NCBI GenBank assembly: GCA_032718565.1
Contig: JAVGVS010000042.1
Coordinates: forward strand, 1,657,207-1,721,206
DNA from: Distichodus sexfasciatus
Taxonomy: Eukaryota; Chordata; Actinopteri; Characiformes; Distichodontidae
Length of the DNA stretch: 64,000 nt
Reading direction: 5' to 3'
Under the pieces are notes generated by a model that did no database searches, was not told the origin of the DNA, and saw only the letters and a program-made list of their open reading frames with translations. Positions 57,485 through 64,000 of the stretch are shown piece by piece (the stretch's first letter is position 1; each line of letters starts with the position of its first letter). Made by a program: the position numbers and the translations under genes.

Positions 57485-59144
57485 TACTGATTAGCAGAAT
57501 AATCTAAATTTTCTTATAGAGATTAATATTCACCAGGTGCATTTAAATTCTACTGTTCACAATTATCAATTCAAATAGGATCTATTGTATTTAAGGTATT
57601 TACTGCACAGAGAAATGTGCTTCAAATAATGGTGAAAATAAAAACAGCCACAAGTGGCAAGCTATGGGGTCCAAGCAAAAGTCGCAAAAAGCAGCACCAA
57701 AGGGTCAGCACTGATCATCATCAGCGTCTGCGTATGTCTATGTCATAAACACACACCCACACACTGCTGATGTTGATGTTTATGACACAGGATAAATCCA
57801 CATGACTACATTAATCATATCAAGACATAAGGAGTTAGAACGTAGAACAATAAAGTGAAGAATTAAAGAAGCGAAAAGAAATTTGAGTTGGTAGTGAAGC
57901 TGCTTTTTTAGGACAGCTTCAATAAGTTGTGTTTATAAAGAAAATAACCACTAACAGTGTTCATATAGGAGGAGAATATTGGGTGGCTTTCTATAATTTC
58001 ATGTACGCTCTGTTATGACATCACAAATTTATGTAGCGCTTTAGTACCCCTGGAGGTGCTTTCCTTTGGTATAGCGGCAATTATAAGCCGATCACTATGC
58101 TTTACGGCCTATGCCGAGATGCACACGATTCCTACTTACCCTTTCAGCTTTCTGCGACTGACGTTTCAAGCTACACAATCCATTTTGTAAGGGGGAAGAA
58201 AACCCTAATAAGGGTATCAACAAGCCCAACACGCAAGAACACACACACACACACACTGGAACTTAAGGGTCAGGATGTGAACACAATGAGGAGTAAAAAA
58301 AATAACTCAAGTAATTGTCACGCCCAAGGTCGTCGATCAGAGGTTCTGAATTCCTGCTTCAAATAATAGTGATATTACTGACGAGCTCTAAAATACAGCA
58401 ACAAACAGAAATTGCGGAGGGATTGAAATAAAGCAGGAGAAAAGTGTTAGGGTCGGAGTATAAGAAAAGATTTTTCTTTTTTTTAAAGGAGAGAAGAAAA
58501 AAATTGGAGGGAGAGGAACGACATGTTCAATCAACGTCGCTGACGCTCGTCGAACTTGCTCTGCCCTCTCGACAGCCCCGGCCTGATCCGGTAGATGTCC
58601 GCGGTGGACGGAGGGCTAATGGCAGACGAGTGTTTAATCCCGCGCCCTCCACCTTCCCTCGGCCCGATCTACTCTCAAATCCTCGGCTAAGAGACAGGCC
58701 TCAAAGTTCATCCCGTCAGCCTGGACGGATGCGGCTGACCCCGGAGCGGGTCCGAACCGCCGAGGTTGGGGGTTAAACATCCGGCGCCGAGCTCAGCCGA
58801 GGCTGATGGAGTGCTGTTATGCTGTTTGGGTGGCTCTTTGACCCGCGCGAGATTGCACTTATTTCCCCCGGCTCGGGAGCTCGGGAGCGGCGGAGCGGCC
58901 GAACCAGACGTCGGCGGCTCGCTCCTAATGCTGGAAATTAGAAGCCGGCCCTGGCACCTGAGGCACTATTACACTGTAATTCCTGCTTCCTTATATTTGT
59001 CCAATATATCCAGTTTCCAGACTCTTCTGACACTAATGTCTATTCGCCTCAAACACAAACAGCGGCTTTATGGCTCTTAGAAGAAAGCCGATGTTCGGAG
59101 GAAAAGAAGAGCTGCCCAACAGACGGGCAGGGGATGGGAGGGGA

Positions 59145-59188
<44 letters not shown>

Positions 59189-59702
59189 TGTGATTGCAAC
59201 ATCAATCAAAGCCTTTGGCTATCTTCCTGCAGTTGACATTGTGACATTTGGAGCACCTTCTGAACCTCCCACCAGGGAGAGCTGCTCTGTAGCACCTGCC
59301 AGTCACAGCGCCCGAGCGCGATGATGGAGAGCGAGCACCACGTTCTGTAGCCCGATAAATAAGCCCCGGCTCATTACAAGTTATCGACGGAGGCGAGTTA
59401 CATTAGGACTGGGCGTGTATGTATTTTTATTACACATCAGCATGCTGGAAATGAAGATTTTTTTCAACTGTGTGTTTGCTCACATACATCTCTAATAACA
59501 AATAAAAAAATGAGTGGAGGCCTGGTCAGGGATTTGCTTTAATTCACTCGTAGTCATGTTAGGGTTTTGTTGTTAAAGCTCAAGAACGTAAGGGGGCCGT
59601 GTCCCATTCTGCTTGTCGTGTCCTTTGAAGGTGCCAAGCCTGACGAGGGAGCGTTTAAAAAATGGACAACATAGACGCGTATTAATGTTACGGACTTAGG
59701 TG
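57485..59702. other. Repeat-poor stretch, GC-rich at 58500-58950
   Basis: No dynein exon and almost no mobile elements. There is an (AC)n tract near 58241 and an (AG)n tract at 59150-59185. The short GC-rich open frames near 58500-58950 show no family resemblance. Confidence 0.5.
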
Positions 59703-59900
59703 CAGTGTTGGGGAAGCTACTTTTAAACGTTTTTTCAAGCTACAAGCTACTTAGGGTTATAAATAGCTAAAGCTACTGCTCGAATATACTAGTTAGCTTC
59801 ATTCCAAGATGCAGAAACAAAACTTTCTTAATTAGATCAAATCTATTTCATCCAGTAATACTTAAGATTTGCTTTTAGGATGCTCTTAAAATGTAAATAT

Positions 59901-60204
59901 GTGACCCTCCACGGCAAAACCAGCCGCTTGCCGCAACGGAGGTTTCCAAGAAAAACGAGCTTTTCTGTTGCGTGGGGTAAAATTTGGGATTTTTTGTTTT
60001 TAGTGTTTTGAAACAGTGGAAGGTTTATACTGTACTGTTGTGAATATATTTTGCTGAAAAACTTACCCTTTCCATCCTAAAAACATGACTTTCTTGAGGT
60101 GAGGAATTCAATTCCAGCAGAATGTTAAAAGTTTTTGTTTTGACCGCTCTACTTCAATATTTACGCTAAATCCACTGGTTGACTCGCGTGAAGATATTTC
60201 TCGC
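59901..60204 (+). mobile_element. M1 MITE, 5' half
   Basis: GTGACCCTCCACGGCAAAAC start with the TAGTGTTTTGAAACAGTGGA block. It stops after GCGTGAAGATATTTCTCG. Confidence 0.8.
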
Positions 60205-60315
60205 TATTTTTCTCATATTTTTATATGAGGTGTGAACCTTCACTGGTCTCACGATTCGATTACGGTTATCAGGTCAACGATTCGATTCAATGTGATATCG
60301 CGATGCCTCACGTGT

Positions 60316-60595
60316 ATCCCATCAAGGCAAGGCGGGGACCAACCCCTAGCAGGCGCCAACACACTGCAGGACACATACACACTCGCACAATCACACCTTA
60401 CTGGGCCAATTTAGAGTCGTCAATTAACCTATATTGCATGCTTTTGGACTGTGGGAGGAAACTGGAGCACCCAGAGGAAACCCACACGAACACTGGGAGA
60501 GCATGCAAACTCCACGCAGAAAGACCCTATAGCCGTCCCCGGGGTTCAAACCCAGGACCTTTTCGCTGTGAGGCGGCAGTGTTAACCACTTCCTG
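60316..60595. repeat. Dispersed fish repeat
   Basis: GCATGCTTTTGGACTGTGGG, GAGCATGCAAACTCCACGCA and CCCAGGACCTTTTCGCTGTG are typical of a very common fish interspersed repeat. Confidence 0.75.
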
Positions 60596-60892
60596 TGTGT
60601 GTTTATTTTCTATTATTTGTTTTAGATATCTGCATTTAATTCATTATTCATAAAGATGGAAATGTTTGGAAATTGGATTGCACAGACCACCTACAATGCC
60701 ACTACAGACCACCGGGGGGTAGCGGACCGCCGGTTAAATACAAAACCCTATATAATCGATTACGGTCTGCCATTGCATCACGATGCATCACAATGTGAAT
60801 AATTTCAACACTCCCAGTAAAAATGATGTGAAAAGTAATATGAAAATCTATATTTTTAGCAGATTAATGTCAAGTCACAAAAAGGCTACAAT

Positions 60893-61082
60893 GGCCAGGG
60901 TGGTGATGGTCTAGTGGTTAGGTTACTCACCTCTGGACAAAAAGGTTTGAATATTACCTCCCGTTCTACCATAATTGGGTCCCTGAGCAAGACTCTTAGC
61001 TCCAGATTGCTCTCAAGGAAACTGACCTTAATATTAGGAAATATTAGCAAAATCTGATAAATGCCATAAATGTAAATGTACA
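60893..61082 (+). mobile_element. SINE-B copy
   Basis: Head GGTGATGGTCTAGTGGTTAG, body TGAGCAAGACTCTTAGCTCC, tail TCTGATAAATGCCATAAATG. Confidence 0.8.
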
Positions 61083-61642
61083 TGACATTTTGGAGGGAGG
61101 GAGGGAGGGTTTTAATTTTCTCCTGACTTTCAGAGTCCGAGATTGCGATAAATACGGCCATGGTGTCTTGCTTCCATCGTTGACTCCTTCTCGCAGTTAC
61201 CAAGAGCGCACTGTGCTGCAGACAACATGCACACTGTGGGCACGGTAACCTATTAGATGCCAATTCTTCCAATTCAACACCAAGCAGAAACTGCTGCAAG
61301 TTACAGTATTTTAAGAAATAGCTTTGCTCCTGATAAGCTACTAAAAAAAGTAAGCAGCACTGCTTATTTTAATTAGTTACTCCCCCACCCACACTGATTA
61401 TTTGTAATGTTTCTGTTTTGTGTTTTTTCCTCCCTTTCTCTGCTTTGCAGGCCATGAAGGGAATTTTCCCTTTAACTGAATGCATGTGGAGAAAAACAAG
61501 GCCGGTTTGGCATTTTGGTGTCAGGCGCACTGTCGTCTGTGTTTATTAAACCTGTGGTTTTGCTGTGACGATTACACACTACTTCTAGTACGACTGACTC
61601 CATCTACTGGCTTCTTAAGGTTGTGGTCACTTTCTTTTTTTA

Positions 61643-62035
61643 TCATTTACACTGAAGGCATTCAGCAGACGCTCTTATCCAGAGAATCTTCCATTTTTCC
61701 TCATTTCGGGGACAGTCTCCCTGGATCAACTTGGGGTTAAGGGTCTTGCTCAGGAACCCAGTGATGATAGTGCTGGTAGTGGTTAGCAATACTTGCCTCT
61801 GGACCAAGAGGTTGTGGGTTCGAATCCTGCCTCAGGCACTGTCATCACTGGGTCCCTGAGCAAGACCCTTAACCCCAGGTTGCTCTCAGGGAGAACTGTC
61901 CCTGAAATTAGGAAATGGAAGTCGTTCTGGAAGTGCGTATGCCGTAAGTGTAATTGTGAAATGCTGGCGGTAGGACTCGAACCCAAACCTCTTAAACCAC
62001 AGACCAGCATCCTAACCGCTAGACCACCACCACCA
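61643..62035 (-). mobile_element. SINE-B with an inverted SINE-B inside
   Basis: The outer minus-strand copy has its tail at CATTCAGCAGACGCTCTTAT and its head at CCGCTAGACCACCACCACC. The inner + strand copy spans 61777-61961 and is flanked by TGCTGG on both sides (61771-61776, 61962-61967). Confidence 0.85.
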
Positions 62036-62083
62036 CGATCTAATCCTGGGATTATATTGAGGGCATTTATATTTAGACACGTA

Positions 62084-62634
62084 CACTACCAGTCAAAAGT
62101 TTGGACACACCTTCCCATTCACTGTTTTTTCTTTATTTTCATTACTATTTACATTGTAGATTCTCACTGAAGGCATCAAAACAATGAATGAACTGTGTAA
62201 GGGCTATTTGACCCAGAAGGAGCGTGATGGAGTGCTGCGCCAGACGGCCTGGCCTCCACAGTCACCTGACCAAACCCTATCGAGATGGTTAGGCATGAGA
62301 TGGACCGCAGAGTGAAGGCAAAAGGGCCAACAAGTGCTGAGCATCTGTGGGAACTCCTTCAAGACTGTTGGAAAACCATTTCAGGTGACTACCTCATGAA
62401 GCTCATCAAGAGAATGCCAAGAGTGTGCAAAGCAGTGACCAAAGCAAAGGCTGGTTATTTTCAAGAATCTAAGATATAAAACGTTTTGGGTTATTTCACA
62501 CTTTTTGTTTACGACATAATTCCATATGTGTTCATTCATAGTTCCTTCAGTGAGACTCTACAACGGAAATAGTCATGATAATAAAGAATAAAACATTGAA
62601 TGGAAAGGTGTGTCCAAACTTTTGGCTGGTAGTG
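62084..62634 (+). mobile_element. Tc1-like deletion derivative, 551 bp, TA duplication
   Basis: Termini CACTACCAGTCAAAAGTTTG and the inverted CAAACTTTTGGCTGGTAGTG are flanked by TA. The + strand interior keeps the transposase C-terminus: LWELLQDCWKTISGDYLMKL and IKRMPRVCKAVTKAKAGYF, ending in TAA. The N-terminal and central parts are missing. Confidence 0.9.
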
Positions 62635-64000
62635 TAACTCTGGTCGTGATTTAGGTGGTCAGCCTATCCTGCTGTAGTTTAACTCAGGAGGACAGTGCTT
62701 TAGAATTTGTTTTATATGCTGTACGTCATGCATATAGTGCTGTCCACACCCCTTTTCCAGCGCAGACAATAATGTATCACTTTATGCATTACGTTTACCG
62801 TGTAATGATGCTTAAGCCGTTTCAGTTCTTGCAAGCATTGAGGTCCGGCTAGTCCTTTAAACCCATGTTACTGCTCATACCGAATCTAGTAACAATTTTA
62901 TAAGATTGTTGGCGATGCAAAGAGAAGCAACCACTTAAATGGGCATTAAAAGCCTCAGACTATTTTACTAAGATGTTGAGCAACACAAAGGAACCCAGTC
63001 ACTGGGGAAGCACAAGTCAGTGTATTTCTGTAGTGCTGGTTTGAAGCTAAGAAAAATGAAGAGGGTTGCATAAGGACGACAAAACTTTGCCAAATCAATA
63101 TGTGGATAATGATGATCCGCTGTGGCGACCCCTAATGGGAGCTGCCAAAAGAAGAGGAAGTGACACACAGGTCTTACCTGTGACTGAAATAATAATAATA
63201 ATAAAATGCATTATAAATTCAGGGCAAAATGTGGATTTAACACATTTTCAGCTATTTTTCGCTTCCGAAATGAAAAGCAAACATGCAGCAAATGTCACAG
63301 GATATGAGGGGGATCTGTGCGTTTGGCAGTTCCCTTTTAAAACATCACTCGAAGATTCAATGAAGATCCAATGTTAGAACACGTACTCCATATCTCTATA
63401 ACTGCTGCACTCAACACCAAGAGCTACAGCAGCTCCCAGACTTGTGGTGAGGGACTAGTTTTGCTCGGTTTGAAACTCTGAAAGCTGCCATAAATATTTA
63501 TACAGATGATCCGAGTTATGATAGTGATACGACAAAATTGTAAAAGTATTTTAAGTTTCACAGGAAGAGGAAAACGTAGTAGCGTATGCGATACAATAAG
63601 TTGAGTGAGACGCCTCACTCTCGCCAGCAATTTCAGTCTTGGTATTAAAGTGCATTTTTTGTGTGCTTTTGGTGAGTCAAAGCCCAATAAGCACGTCTTC
63701 CAAACGCCCAAGTATGTCTCCTGCTGATACACACACTTGCTCACGAGTTCCGTTTATTCCCCAGAGACTAACATGAAGCACCAATTTTGACGCTTTACTT
63801 ACTAATTTGCTCGCTGTTCTTCAAAAAGCTACGAAAATCGAGGGCCCATGGGCCTCTTCGCATAGCTGTTACCGTCATGACCTGCACTCGTCGTTTTTAT
63901 CCTTTCTTCTGTTGTTTTTTCCCCCATAGGAACCCATTCATTTTCTTGAGACTTAATGTTGACTATGGTTTGTTTTCACACGGCAGTCAAAATGGTTCTT
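62635..64000. other. Right end of window, nothing recognised
   Basis: No dynein exon, repeat or RNA gene identified. Short frames appear random. Confidence 0.45.

Larger units (their letters stand above)
59703..61400. mobile_element. hAT-like element with several insertions
   Basis: The left end CAGTGTTGGGGAAGCTACTT and the right end GTTACTCCCCCACCCACACTG (inverted CAGTGTGGGTGGGGGAGTAAC) fit one hAT family. Inside are a truncated M1 MITE (59901-60204), a dispersed fish repeat (60316-60595) and a SINE-B (60893-61082). No 8-bp duplication was confirmed. Confidence 0.6.

Noticed and set aside
58444..59080. GC-rich + strand open frames of 104-110 codons
   Set aside because: No recognised domain; composition alone explains the absence of stops.

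Overview
The window is nuclear DNA from a ray-finned (teleost-type) fish. The evidence is a vertebrate-style multi-exon gene with GT-AG introns, together with dense fish-typical repeats: two tRNA-derived SINE families, Tc1/mariner and hAT relics, palindromic MITEs and LINE fragments. There is no bacterial-style gene packing. The species cannot be named from what is visible.

One gene dominates. Twenty-four exons of an axonemal outer-arm dynein heavy chain lie on the minus strand between 56826 and 3303. They read right to left from AAA2, through AAA3, AAA4, the coiled-coil stalk and the microtubule-binding tip, to AAA5. Residue patterns fit DNAH9 better than DNAH11 or DNAH17. About 4.4 kb of coding sequence is present, roughly a third of a heavy chain of about 4,500 residues. 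The tail, linker and AAA1 should lie beyond the right edge, and AAA6 and the C-terminal domain beyond the left edge. No second cellular gene was recognised on either strand.

Exon quality is uneven. Exons for AAA2/AAA3 (39.8-56.8 kb) and for stalk to AAA5 (3.3-12.3 kb) are open, and their splice phases match at every junction. Two things stand out. First, in the AAA2 Walker-A exon, 35 T (A on the + strand) replace a conserved stretch with its length exactly kept. Second, the AAA4 block (17.9-26.7 kb) carries frameshifts in five of six exons and an insertion in the sixth. These suggest either local sequence errors or decay of AAA4.

The rest is intron. It holds: M1 MITE copies at 0.1, 16.4-17.0, 45.9-47.2, 55.0-55.6 and 59.9-60.2 kb; SINE nests at 4.3-4.7, 10.5-11.0, 35.2-36.4 and 61.6-62.0 kb; a 59-bp minisatellite at 40.75-41.3 kb; a purine-rich satellite-like block at 23.5-26.2 kb; a Harbinger-like element with a MADF-like coding segment at 43.5-44.2 kb; Tc1-like relics at 10.1, 19.7, 50.7 and 62.1 kb; and several long repeat-poor stretches (13.4-16.4, 33.4-34.9, 58.4-59.4 kb). 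Family names for repeats come from recalled patterns and terminal structure, not from a database search.
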